Of a DNA stretch of 5,067 nucleotides, positions 1-5,067 are shown one piece after another. The stretch comes from Pseudomonadota bacterium (GTDB lineage: Bacteria; Pseudomonadota; Gammaproteobacteria; Burkholderiales; Burkholderiaceae). Below the pieces are notes generated by a model. It was not told the DNA's origin and did not search any database. It worked only from the letters and a program-made list of their open reading frames with translations. The stretch spans positions 1 to 5,067 of the forward strand of contig JAEZQX010000053.1 in assembly GCA_023441105.1 (NCBI GenBank), given 5' to 3'. Position 1 is the stretch's first letter. Each line of letters opens with the position of its first letter. The translations under genes and the position numbers were made by a program.

Positions 1-450
1 GCGTTGGGCGTGCTGGTGGCCGACTGCCTGCCGGTGCTGCTCGCGGATCGTGCCGGCGGCATCGTCGGCGTGGCCCACGCCGGCTGGCGCGGCCTGGCCG
101 GCGGGGTGCTGGAGAACACCGTCGACCTGATGCGCTCGCGCGCCGGCGGCGAACTCATCGCCTGGCTGGGCCCCTGCATCGGTCGCGACGCGTTTGAAGT
201 CGGCGACGACGTGCTGGCCGCGTTCACCGCATGGGATGCCGCCGCGGCCGGGCATTTTCGCCCCGGCGCGCGCGCCGGCAAGTGGTGGGCCGACCTTCCG
301 GCGCTGGCCCGGCAGCGCCTGCAACGCCTTGGCGTGCAGAAGGTCCATGGTGCCGACCTGTGCACGGTCTCCGACCGCGCCCGCTTCTGGAGCTATCGCC
401 GCGACGGCGAATGCGGCCGCATGGCCGGCGTCATCTGGCTGCAGGACTGA
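1..450 (+). CDS. pgeF: Peptidoglycan editing factor PgeF (YfiH/LACC1 family), 3' part only
   Basis: Reading from base 1 in frame 1 gives the last 149 codons of a protein that runs off the left edge. The family is usually about 240-260 residues, so roughly the first 100 are missing, including the first zinc-ligand His. Visible family hallmarks are VADCLPVLLAD (metal-ligand Cys, codon 25-27), AHAGWRGLAGG (metal-ligand His, codon 76-78), LGPCIGRDAFEVG, and the C-terminal block FWSYRRDGECGRMAGVIWL. In Escherichia coli, YfiH/PgeF removes UDP-MurNAc-peptides carrying L-Ser in place of L-Ala, which keeps peptidoglycan precursors correct. Relatives such as human LACC1 act on purine nucleosides, and older annotations say laccase or polyphenol oxidase. 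It is a cytosolic enzyme. The TTG at base 4 is an internal Leu codon, not the start. Its stop lies 10 bp from the end of the convergent 81-residue gene. The family call is secure; the in vivo role is inferred from E. coli. Confidence 0.93.
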   Translation, partial: ALGVLVADCLPVLLADRAGGIVGVAHAGWRGLAGGVLENTVDLMRSRAGGELIAWLGPCIGRDAFEVGDDVLAAFTAWDAAAAGHFRPGARAGKWWADLPALARQRLQRLGVQKVHGADLCTVSDRARFWSYRRDGECGRMAGVIWLQD

Positions 451-460
451 CCGGTACCTG

Positions 461-706
461 CTAGCGCCGACCCGGATCCTCGCCGGCGTCGGCAGACGCG
501 GCCAGACGGGCAATCTCTTCCTGCCGCTCCAGTGTCTCGCGCCGCCGGCGGTTGCGCCGGCGTTGCGGCGTACCCATGAGGTAAAGCAGGATTGCCAGCG
601 GGGCCACGCCGTAGAAGAAGAAGGTGACCACGCCGGCGACGATCGATGTCTCGGTGAACGACATCAACAGCACGACGTAGATCCAGGCGATGGCGACGAT
701 GTACAT
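461..706 (-). CDS. Small membrane protein of unknown function, 81 aa
   Basis: This minus-strand reading frame has an ATG start at 706-704 and a TAG stop at 463-461. The protein opens MYIVAIAWIYVVLLM, a hydrophobic segment of about 16 residues. A short turn (SFTETS) leads to a second hydrophobic segment at about residues 22-44 ending LAILLYLMG. A very basic stretch (RRRNRRRR) and a Glu/Arg-rich, probably helical tail follow. The layout predicts two membrane helices with the basic tail in the cytoplasm by the positive-inside rule. I recall similar short proteins next to pgeF or phaC in other Betaproteobacteria, but know no function. No clear Shine-Dalgarno sequence precedes the ATG. A TATGAT hexamer on this strand (787-792) could be a -10 element, but no good -35 lies upstream. 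It is convergent with pgeF and divergent from phaC, so it is probably transcribed alone. No competing coding frame gives such a coherent protein. Confidence 0.8.
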   Translation of the reverse strand: MYIVAIAWIYVVLLMSFTETSIVAGVVTFFFYGVAPLAILLYLMGTPQRRRNRRRRETLERQEEIARLAASADAGEDPGRR

Positions 707-843
707 GAGCGCGGGTGCGGACGGCAGGGTGCGACGCGACCTGGATTGTCGCGCATCGTCGGGGATCTACGCCGGCGACGGCCTGCATCATATCCTGCAC
801 GGACTGCGGCCCGGCTGCCGTGCCCATCGACGGCGGACATCGT

Positions 844-872
844 TTGACGCACCCCACCGCACAGCGCAGAAT
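844..872 (+). promoter_or_regulatory. Putative sigma70 promoter of phaC
   Basis: A TTGACG hexamer (844-849, 5 of 6 matches to the -35 consensus) is followed after exactly 17 bases by CAGAAT (867-872, 4 of 6 matches to the -10 consensus). Transcription would begin near 879, giving a leader of about 107 nt before the TTG start of phaC at 986. The pair lies in the 279-bp gap between the divergent small membrane protein gene and phaC, where a promoter is expected. Because the -10 covers base 872, a phaC start at the in-frame TTG 872 would not be transcribed from it. This is pattern matching only. Confidence 0.5.
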
Positions 873-972
873 TGGCCAGGGGTGCCGGGCGCAGGACCGG
901 CGCCGATGCGGCGCGCGCCGACGGGGCGCGACAGTGGACGGGCGAGGCGCCAAGCGGGCGGGCGCCATGGGC

Positions 973-978
973 AGGAGA
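973..978 (+). promoter_or_regulatory. Shine-Dalgarno sequence that fixes the phaC start
   Basis: AGGAGA lies 7 bases upstream of the in-frame TTG at 986-988, which is near-ideal spacing. None of the other in-frame non-ATG candidates I checked (TTG 872, GTG 1055) has a comparable site, so this site decides the start of phaC. Confidence 0.7.
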
Positions 979-985
979 CAGGATC

Positions 986-2842
986 TTGAAGTCAGGTCGA
1001 TCAACCGGTAAGTCGTCCGCGGCCGACGCCGCGCCCGCCGTCAAGCGCACGCGGGTGTCCTCAGCCACCAAGCCGGCACGAGCGGCGCCACCGGCGCCCA
1101 AGGCGCGAGGTCGCCGTGACGGGCGGACGGCGCAGCTCGCGGCCGAAGCCTCGGCCGATACCGCTTCCATCGCGCGCGGCAAGGAGCGTCCCGCAGCGGC
1201 CGAGGCCGCGCCACCGCGGCCGGGAGCAACCGCGGCAGCCCTGGACGGTGCCCCCCACCCGCTGGCGGCCTGGAAGCTCGACCAGCAGACGCTCTTCAAG
1301 CTGCAGAACGAGTACGTCAACCAGGCCACCGAGCTGATCAGCCAGTTCGCAGCCGGCACCCCGCCGCAGCTGCAGGACAAGCGCTTCAGCAGCGAGGCCT
1401 GGCGCGAGCATCCGCATTTCGGCTGGCAGGCCGCCTGGTATCTGCTCAACGCCGACTATCTCCGGCGCACCGCAGAACTGATCGAGGCCGACCAGAAGAC
1501 GCGCGATCGGATCCGCTTCCTCACGCAGCAGTGGATCGATGCCTGCTCGCCGGCCAATTTCCTGGCCAGCAATCCGGAGGCGCAGAAGCAGCTGGTCAAG
1601 ACCGGCGGCGAGAGTCTGCGCAACGGCATCGCCAACCTGATCGGGGACATCAGCCAGGGCAGGATCTCGCAAACCGACCTGAATGCCTTCGAGGTCGGGC
1701 GCAACGTCGGCACCTCACCCGGCAGCGTGGTCTTCGAGAACGAGCTGGTGCAGCTCATCCAGTACGATCCCGTCACCGAAACGGTCGGCTCGCGACCGCT
1801 GCTGATCGTGCCGCCCTCCATCAACAAGTTCTACATCCTCGACCTGCAGCCGGAGAATTCCTTCATCGGCCACGCCGTCGCCCAGGGCAACACCGTCTTC
1901 GTGGTGTCGTGGCGCAATGTCAAGCAGCCGCAAGGCAGGTTGACCTGGGACGACTACCTGCAGCTGGGCGTGGCCGACACCATCGAGGTGGTGCAGAAGA
2001 TCACCGGGCAGAAGACCATCAACACGCTCGGCTTCTGCGTCGGCGGGACCATCCTGTGCGCGGCGCTGGCGGCCCTGGCGTCGAAGGGCAAGCGCCCCGC
2101 GGAAACGGTCACCTTGCTGACCACCTTGCTGGACTTTTCTGATCCGGGCTCCCTCGGCGTCTTCATCGACGAGATGCACGTCGCGCTGCGCGAGCAGACC
2201 ATCGGCAGCGGTGGCATCATGCCCGGCAGCGAGCTGGCCACCACCTTCTCCACGCTGCGGCCGAACGACCTGGTCTGGAACTACGTCGTCAACAACTACC
2301 TCAAGGGCGAATCGCCGCCGCCGTTCGACCTGCTGTACTGGAACGCCGACAGCACGAACCTGCCGGGTCCGATGTTCTGCTGGTACCTGCGGCACATGTA
2401 CCTGCAGAACGAGCTGCGCATTCCGGGACGCCTGAGGTCGCTGGGCGAACCCCTGGACCTGCGCAGCATCGACGTCCCGACCTACGTCCTCAACACCAGC
2501 GAGGACCACATCGTGCCGTGGCAGGCGGGCTTCGCCTCGGCCCAGGCGCTCGCCGGAGAGCGGCGCTTCGTCGTCGGGGCGAGCGGACACATCGCCGGCG
2601 TCATCAATCCGCCGATCAAGAAGAAACGCACCTTCCGCACCGGCCCCGATGTGGTCGGACTGGACGCCGATACGTGGCTGAAGCTGTCCAGCGAGAATCC
2701 GGGTAGCTGGTGGACGGACTGGGATGCCTGGCTGGCCAGGCATCAGGGAACGAAGGTTCGCGCACCCAAGGCGCCGGGCGGCAAGGGCTACGAAGCGATC
2801 GAGCCCGCCCCGGGCCGCTATGTGAAGGAAAAGTCGGCCTGA
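986..2842 (+). CDS. phaC: Class I poly(3-hydroxyalkanoate) synthase PhaC
   Basis: PhaC polymerises (R)-3-hydroxyacyl-CoA, mainly 3-hydroxybutyryl-CoA, into polyester with release of CoA, at the granule surface. With the TTG 986 start it has 618 residues, somewhat longer than the 589 of C. necator PhaC. Residues 1-95 are low-complexity, basic and Ala/Pro-rich. The conserved N-terminal region begins near WKLDQQTLFKLQNEY (Trp96). The alpha/beta-hydrolase core begins near LLIVPPSINKFYILDL (about 272). The lipase-box-like GFCVGGT carries nucleophile Cys351, and the triad is completed by Asp507 (SEDHIVPW) and His535 (SGHIAGVINPP). The 28-residue Asp-His spacing equals that of C. necator Asp480-His508. 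Other class I marks are NDLVWNYVVNNYL, WNADSTNLPGPM, the Trp-rich segment at about 575, and the end IEPAPGRYVKEKSA. There is no in-frame ATG until codon 397, beyond the catalytic Cys, so a non-ATG start is required. phaB and phaR lie downstream; phaA is missing. Confidence 0.97.
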   Translation: MKSGRSTGKSSAADAAPAVKRTRVSSATKPARAAPPAPKARGRRDGRTAQLAAEASADTASIARGKERPAAAEAAPPRPGATAAALDGAPHPLAAWKLDQQTLFKLQNEYVNQATELISQFAAGTPPQLQDKRFSSEAWREHPHFGWQAAWYLLNADYLRRTAELIEADQKTRDRIRFLTQQWIDACSPANFLASNPEAQKQLVKTGGESLRNGIANLIGDISQGRISQTDLNAFEVGRNVGTSPGSVVFENELVQLIQYDPVTETVGSRPLLIVPPSINKFYILDLQPENSFIGHAVAQGNTVFVVSWRNVKQPQGRLTWDDYLQLGVADTIEVVQKITGQKTINTLGFCVGGTILCAALAALASKGKRPAETVTLLTTLLDFSDPGSLGVFIDEMHVALREQTIGSGGIMPGSELATTFSTLRPNDLVWNYVVNNYLKGESPPPFDLLYWNADSTNLPGPMFCWYLRHMYLQNELRIPGRLRSLGEPLDLRSIDVPTYVLNTSEDHIVPWQAGFASAQALAGERRFVVGASGHIAGVINPPIKKKRTFRTGPDVVGLDADTWLKLSSENPGSWWTDWDAWLARHQGTKVRAPKAPGGKGYEAIEPAPGRYVKEKSA

Positions 2843-2971
2843 AGCCGGCGGCTCGAAGCCGTTCGCGTGGCCGGCCGGCAGGACGAGGGCAGGGCAAAGG
2901 AATCGGAGCGGAAGGGATCTGAACGCCGGCATGTCGACCGTCCATCCGCGGCCGTCTAGGTACTAACGAGA

Positions 2972-3015
2972 CCTGACAGCCGACGCAGCGCAGCGTTAAG
3001 CTGAGGGCTGTCAGG
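2972..3015. repeat. Perfect 10-bp inverted repeat in the phaC-phaB gap
   Basis: CCTGACAGCC (2972-2981) and GGCTGTCAGG (3006-3015) are exact reverse complements separated by 24 bases. The loop contains a smaller CAGC/GCTG pair (2991-2994/3000-3003) around GTTAA, so the RNA could fold as a two-tier hairpin. No T-tract follows, which argues against an intrinsic terminator. The left arm includes CTGACA (2973-2978, 5 of 6 to the -35 consensus), but the best -10 at proper spacing matches only 3 of 6. It could be an operator upstream of phaB, for instance for PhaR, or an RNA processing or stabilising hairpin between phaC and phaB. The repeat is certain; its role is not. Confidence 0.55.
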
Positions 3016-3089
3016 AGGGCAACGACGGGGCAGCAGCCGGCAGAAGCAAGTCATCGTTTGCAGCGCCACTGGCAGAAGAGGGGGTCGAG

Positions 3090-3827
3090 ATGGTTCAACG
3101 GATTGCATATGTAACCGGCGGCATGGGCGGCATCGGAACATCGATCTGCCAGCGTTTGGCCAAGGAAGGGCACATCGTCATTGCCGGCTGTGGCCCGAGC
3201 CGCGACTACAACAAGTGGTTGAACGAGCAGAAGGAGGCCGGCTTCAACTTCCATGCATCGGTCGGCAATGTCGCCGACTGGGAGTCCACCAAGGAAGCGT
3301 TCGCCAAGGTGCGCGAGGAGCACGGCAATCCGGACATCGTCGTCAACAATGCCGGCATCACCCGCGACGGCCTGTTCCGCAAGATGTCGCTGGATGACTG
3401 GCGCGCGGTGATCGACACCAACCTCAACTCGATGTTCAACGTCACCAAGCAGGTCCTCGACGGCATGCTGGAGAAGGGTTGGGGCCGGATCATCAACATC
3501 TCGTCGGTGAACGGCCAGAAGGGCCAGTTCGGCCAGACCAACTACTCGACCGCCAAGGCGGGCTTGCACGGCTTCACCATGGCGCTGGCCCAGGAAGTGG
3601 CCAGCAAGGGCGTGACCGTCAACACCGTCTCGCCGGGCTACATCGCCACCGAGATGGTCCGGGCCATCCGCCAGGACGTCCTCGACAAGATCGTCGCGAC
3701 CATCCCGGTACGCCGGCTCGGCACGCCCGAGGAGATCGGATCCATCGTCGCCTGGCTGGCGGGCGATGAATCGGGTTTCGCCACCGGCGCCGACTTCTCC
3801 CTCAACGGCGGCTTGCACATGGGCTGA
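3090..3827 (+). CDS. phaB: Acetoacetyl-CoA reductase PhaB (NADPH-dependent SDR)
   Basis: PhaB reduces acetoacetyl-CoA to (R)-3-hydroxybutyryl-CoA, the monomer for PhaC, usually with NADPH. The 245-residue product is a classical short-chain dehydrogenase/reductase, one residue shorter than C. necator PhaB (246). Visible motifs are the nucleotide-binding TGGMGGIG (9-16), NNAG (86-89), and the catalytic tetrad Asn111 (IDTNLNS), Ser139 (NISSVNG), Tyr152 and Lys156 (NYSTAKAG). Long blocks around VNGQKGQFGQTNYSTAKAG and the C-terminus ADFSLNGGLHMG match what I recall of C. necator PhaB, which separates it from the related fatty-acid reductase FabG. The ATG is preceded by AGAGGGGG (3077-3084) at 5-base spacing. 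It lies 247 bp after phaC, in the place where phaA would normally come first, and 50 bp before phaR. Expression may come from read-through from phaC, a promoter in the gap, or both. Confidence 0.96.
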   Translation: MVQRIAYVTGGMGGIGTSICQRLAKEGHIVIAGCGPSRDYNKWLNEQKEAGFNFHASVGNVADWESTKEAFAKVREEHGNPDIVVNNAGITRDGLFRKMSLDDWRAVIDTNLNSMFNVTKQVLDGMLEKGWGRIINISSVNGQKGQFGQTNYSTAKAGLHGFTMALAQEVASKGVTVNTVSPGYIATEMVRAIRQDVLDKIVATIPVRRLGTPEEIGSIVAWLAGDESGFATGADFSLNGGLHMG

Positions 3828-3877
3828 GCGTCCACGCCTGACCGGAGCGGCTTACCCAAACTTTCGAATCCCGATAC

Positions 3878-4468
3878 ATGGCAAACACGACGCGCTTGAT
3901 CAAGAAGTACCCGAACCGCCGGCTGTACGACACCCAGACCAGCGCCTACATCACGCTGGCGGACGTCAAGCAGCTCGTGCTGGATTCAGAGAACTTCAAG
4001 GTCATCGATGCCAAGACCACGGAGGACCTCACCCGCAGCATCCTGCTGCAGATCATCCTCGACGAGGAGGCCGGCGGCGCGCCGCTCTTCTCGTCGCAGA
4101 TGCTGGCCCACATGATCCGGTTCTACGGGCATGCGATGCAGGGGATGATGGGCGCCTACATGGAGAAGACCCTGCAGACTTTCGTCGAGGTGCAGAACCG
4201 GATGCAGGAGCAATCCAAGTCGCTCTACGACGGCCGCGGCGTACCGAATGCGGAGTTGTGGACGCAGTTCATGCAGGGCCAGGCGCCGATGATGCAGAAC
4301 ATGATGAGCAACTACATCGAGCAGAGCAAGAACCTGTTCTTCCAGATGCAGGAGCAGATGCAGCAGCAGGCGCGCAACGTGTTCCAGAACTTTCCGGCCA
4401 ACTTCCCCGCCGGCTTCCCGCCGGCACCGGGGTCCGCCCCGGACGACAAGAAGAACGAGAAGTCCTGA
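3878..4468 (+). CDS. phaR: PHB-responsive transcriptional repressor PhaR
   Basis: PhaR binds DNA and also PHB. In C. necator it represses the phasin gene phaP1 and its own gene until polymer titrates it away. The 196-residue product has the PHB/PHA accumulation regulator DNA-binding domain at about residues 5-67, with the signature LIKKYPNRRLYDTQTSAYIT. Two Met/Gln-rich PHB_acc-type segments follow: one around HMIRFYGHAMQGMMGAYMEK, the other around QAPMMQNMMSNYIEQSKNLF. The tail is rich in Phe, Pro and Asn (about 165-185) and ends in charged residues. The ATG 3878 start agrees with relatives, which have only a few residues before LIKKYPNRRLYD, but I see no good Shine-Dalgarno sequence before it. 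The 50-bp gap after phaB suggests co-transcription. Its targets here, possibly including sites in the phaC-phaB gap, are inferred. Confidence 0.95.
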   Translation: MANTTRLIKKYPNRRLYDTQTSAYITLADVKQLVLDSENFKVIDAKTTEDLTRSILLQIILDEEAGGAPLFSSQMLAHMIRFYGHAMQGMMGAYMEKTLQTFVEVQNRMQEQSKSLYDGRGVPNAELWTQFMQGQAPMMQNMMSNYIEQSKNLFFQMQEQMQQQARNVFQNFPANFPAGFPPAPGSAPDDKKNEKS

Positions 4469-4482
4469 CGCCGCCGGACGTG

Positions 4483-4496
4483 CCCGGCGCGCCGGG
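4483..4496. repeat. GC-only 14-bp perfect palindrome after phaR
   Basis: CCCGGCGCGCCGGG begins 15 bases after the phaR stop. As RNA it could form a 5-bp stem with a CGCG loop. No T-run follows, so it is not a classical intrinsic terminator. In such GC-rich DNA it may be partly compositional. Confidence 0.3.
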
Positions 4497-4531
4497 GCTC
4501 GCTCCAGGACCTCGGTCCCGGGCAAGCCTCG

Positions 4532-4562
4532 GCGGCGACAGGCCGTTGCCGCGGTGTCGTTT
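4532..4562 (+). terminator. Weak terminator-like hairpin between phaR and rimO
   Basis: GCGGCGAC (4532-4539) can pair with GTTGCCGC (4545-4552) with one G-U pair around the loop AGGCC. A short TTT (4560-4562) appears eight bases after the stem rather than directly behind it, so intrinsic termination would be inefficient at best. It is the best candidate for the end of the pha transcript in this 142-bp gap. Rho-dependent termination or read-through is equally possible. Confidence 0.25.
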
Positions 4563-4569
4563 CCCCGCG

Positions 4570-4578
4570 TGAGACAAT
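4570..4578 (+). promoter_or_regulatory. Possible extended -10 promoter for rimO
   Basis: TGA followed directly by GACAAT (4573-4578, 4 of 6 to the -10 consensus) fits an extended -10 element, with transcription starting near 4585, about 26 nt before the rimO GTG. No good -35 sits at 16-18 bases, so the call depends on the TGn extension alone. Confidence 0.3.
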
Positions 4579-4610
4579 AGCCCCCTTCCTGGAACTGGCA
4601 CGGGGGTGCT

Positions 4611-5067
4611 GTGGTTGAAGTCGTACGGGCGTCCGTCCCGAAAATCGGGATGGTGAGCCTCGGATGTCCGAAGGCGCTGGTGGATTCCGAGCGCATCGTC
4701 ACGCAGCTGCGCGCGGAAGGCTATGACATCGCGCCGGAGTATGCCGGCGCCGACCTGGTGGTGGTCAACACCTGCGGATTCATCGACGACGCCGTCGCGG
4801 AATCGCTCGATGCGATCGGCGAGGCGCTCAACGAAAACGGCAAGGTCATCGTCACCGGCTGCCTCGGCGCGCGCAAGTCCGACGCCGGCGGCAACCTGGT
4901 GCGCGACATCCATCCGTCGGTGCTGGCGGTCACCGGCCCTCATGCGCTCGACGAGGTGATGAGCCAGGTGCACCTGCACCTGCCCAAGCCGCACGATCCG
5001 TTCACCGACCTGGTGCCGCCGGCCGGCATCAAGCTCACGCCCCGGCACTATGCCTACCTGAAGATCT
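4611..5067 (+). CDS. rimO: Ribosomal protein S12 methylthiotransferase RimO, 5' part only
   Basis: RimO is a radical-SAM enzyme that methylthiolates a conserved Asp of ribosomal protein S12. The first 152 codons are present and the gene runs off the right edge. They cover the N-terminal methylthiotransferase (UPF0004) domain with its three iron-sulfur Cys ligands: Cys19 ([13 protein letters not shown]), Cys55 ([12 protein letters not shown]) and Cys84 (VTGCLGA), spaced as in E. coli RimO (17, 53, 82). SLGCPK with NTCGFI favours RimO over its tRNA-modifying relative MiaB. The window ends at PRHYAYLKI, just before the expected radical-SAM CxxxCxxC motif, so the catalytic centre is not visible. 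GTG 4611 is chosen because an in-frame TAG lies at 4578-4580, a GGGGG run (4602-4606) can serve as Shine-Dalgarno, and the next ATG (4650) falls inside the conserved [11 protein letters not shown] block. It is a syntenic neighbour of phaR with no known role in PHB metabolism. Confidence 0.93.
   Translation, partial: MVEVVRASVPKIGMVSLGCPKALVDSERIVTQLRAEGYDIAPEYAGADLVVVNTCGFIDDAVAESLDAIGEALNENGKVIVTGCLGARKSDAGGNLVRDIHPSVLAVTGPHALDEVMSQVHLHLPKPHDPFTDLVPPAGIKLTPRHYAYLKI

Noticed and set aside
872..985. Start of phaC at TTG 872, giving 656 residues
   Set aside because: It has no Shine-Dalgarno, overlaps the putative -10 element, and adds only Arg/Gly/Ala-rich residues with no family character. 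TTG 986 has a strong, well-spaced Shine-Dalgarno.
664..1449. Minus-strand open frame of 261 codons over the phaC promoter and N-terminus
   Set aside because: It overlaps both the small membrane protein gene and phaC, has Ser/Ala/Arg-rich shadow composition and shows no motif.
2849..2861. CGGCT/AGCCG mini-hairpin just after phaC as a terminator
   Set aside because: The stem is only 5 bp with a 3-base loop and no T-run, so it is likely compositional.
1715..2932. Long minus-strand open frame of 405 codons antisense to phaC
   Set aside because: Its translation is low-complexity Arg/Gly/Ala/Val/Asp with no recognisable family. It mirrors phaC codon bias in GC-rich DNA, and phaC on the other strand is unequivocal.
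3051..3818. Minus-strand open frame of 255 codons antisense to phaB
   Set aside because: It exactly shadows the highly conserved phaB and has no family features.
3851..3879. Promoter directly upstream of phaR (CTTACC ... ATACAT)
   Set aside because: The -10-like hexamer overlaps the ATG start codon and both elements match poorly.
4596..4610. TGGCACGGGGGTGCT as a sigma54 (-24/-12) promoter before rimO
   Set aside because: The GG-to-GC spacing is one base shorter than the strict sigma54 requirement, and the -12 half lacks TTGC.
4650..4652. ATG 4650 as the rimO start
   Set aside because: It lies inside the conserved [11 protein letters not shown] block and would remove part of the first strand of the methylthiotransferase domain. 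GTG 4611 fits better.
1..5067. Mobile elements, CRISPR arrays, tRNA/rRNA genes or a novel defence-type system
   Set aside because: I saw no transposase, spaced direct repeats, cloverleaf-like sequence or unexplained gene cluster. Apart from one small membrane protein, every gene belongs to a known family in a familiar order.

Overview
The window is a GC-rich stretch of bacterial chromosome centred on a poly(3-hydroxybutyrate) (PHB) synthesis and control locus. The proteins resemble those of Betaproteobacteria. PhaB is almost superimposable on my recollection of the Cupriavidus necator enzyme, PhaC is class I, PhaR has the betaproteobacterial form, and the flanking genes pgeF and rimO are the usual betaproteobacterial neighbours of phaC and phaR. 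A Rhodocyclales-like or related betaproteobacterium is my best guess, but this rests on remembered gene order and similarity, not on a search.

Layout, left to right. The 3' part of pgeF (peptidoglycan editing factor, YfiH/LACC1 family) runs off the left edge. Ten bases beyond its stop lies the end of a convergent minus-strand gene for an 81-residue membrane protein of unknown function (461-706). A 279-bp gap between divergent genes (707-985) holds a plausible sigma70 promoter (844-872) and a strong Shine-Dalgarno sequence for phaC, which must use a non-ATG start, most likely TTG at 986. phaC ends at 2842. A 247-bp non-coding gap follows, containing a perfect 10-bp inverted repeat (2972-2981/3006-3015). 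Then come phaB (3090-3827) and, 50 bp later, phaR (3878-4468). After 142 bp holding hairpins and a possible extended -10 promoter, the 5' part of rimO (from GTG 4611) runs off the right edge.

How the genes work together. PhaB reduces acetoacetyl-CoA to (R)-3-hydroxybutyryl-CoA. PhaC polymerises that thioester into PHB granules. PhaR is a PHB-responsive repressor that would tie granule-protein and possibly pathway expression to polymer level. The beta-ketothiolase gene phaA, which sits between phaC and phaB in the classical phaCAB order, is absent, so acetoacetyl-CoA must come from a thiolase encoded elsewhere. pgeF (cell-wall precursor quality control) and rimO (ribosomal protein S12 methylthiolation) look like syntenic housekeeping neighbours.

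I see no mobile element, CRISPR array, tRNA or rRNA, and no convincing undescribed multi-gene system. The points most worth checking are the missing phaA, the ATG-less start and long basic Ala/Pro-rich N-terminus of PhaC, the inverted repeat before phaB, and the uncharacterised small membrane protein.
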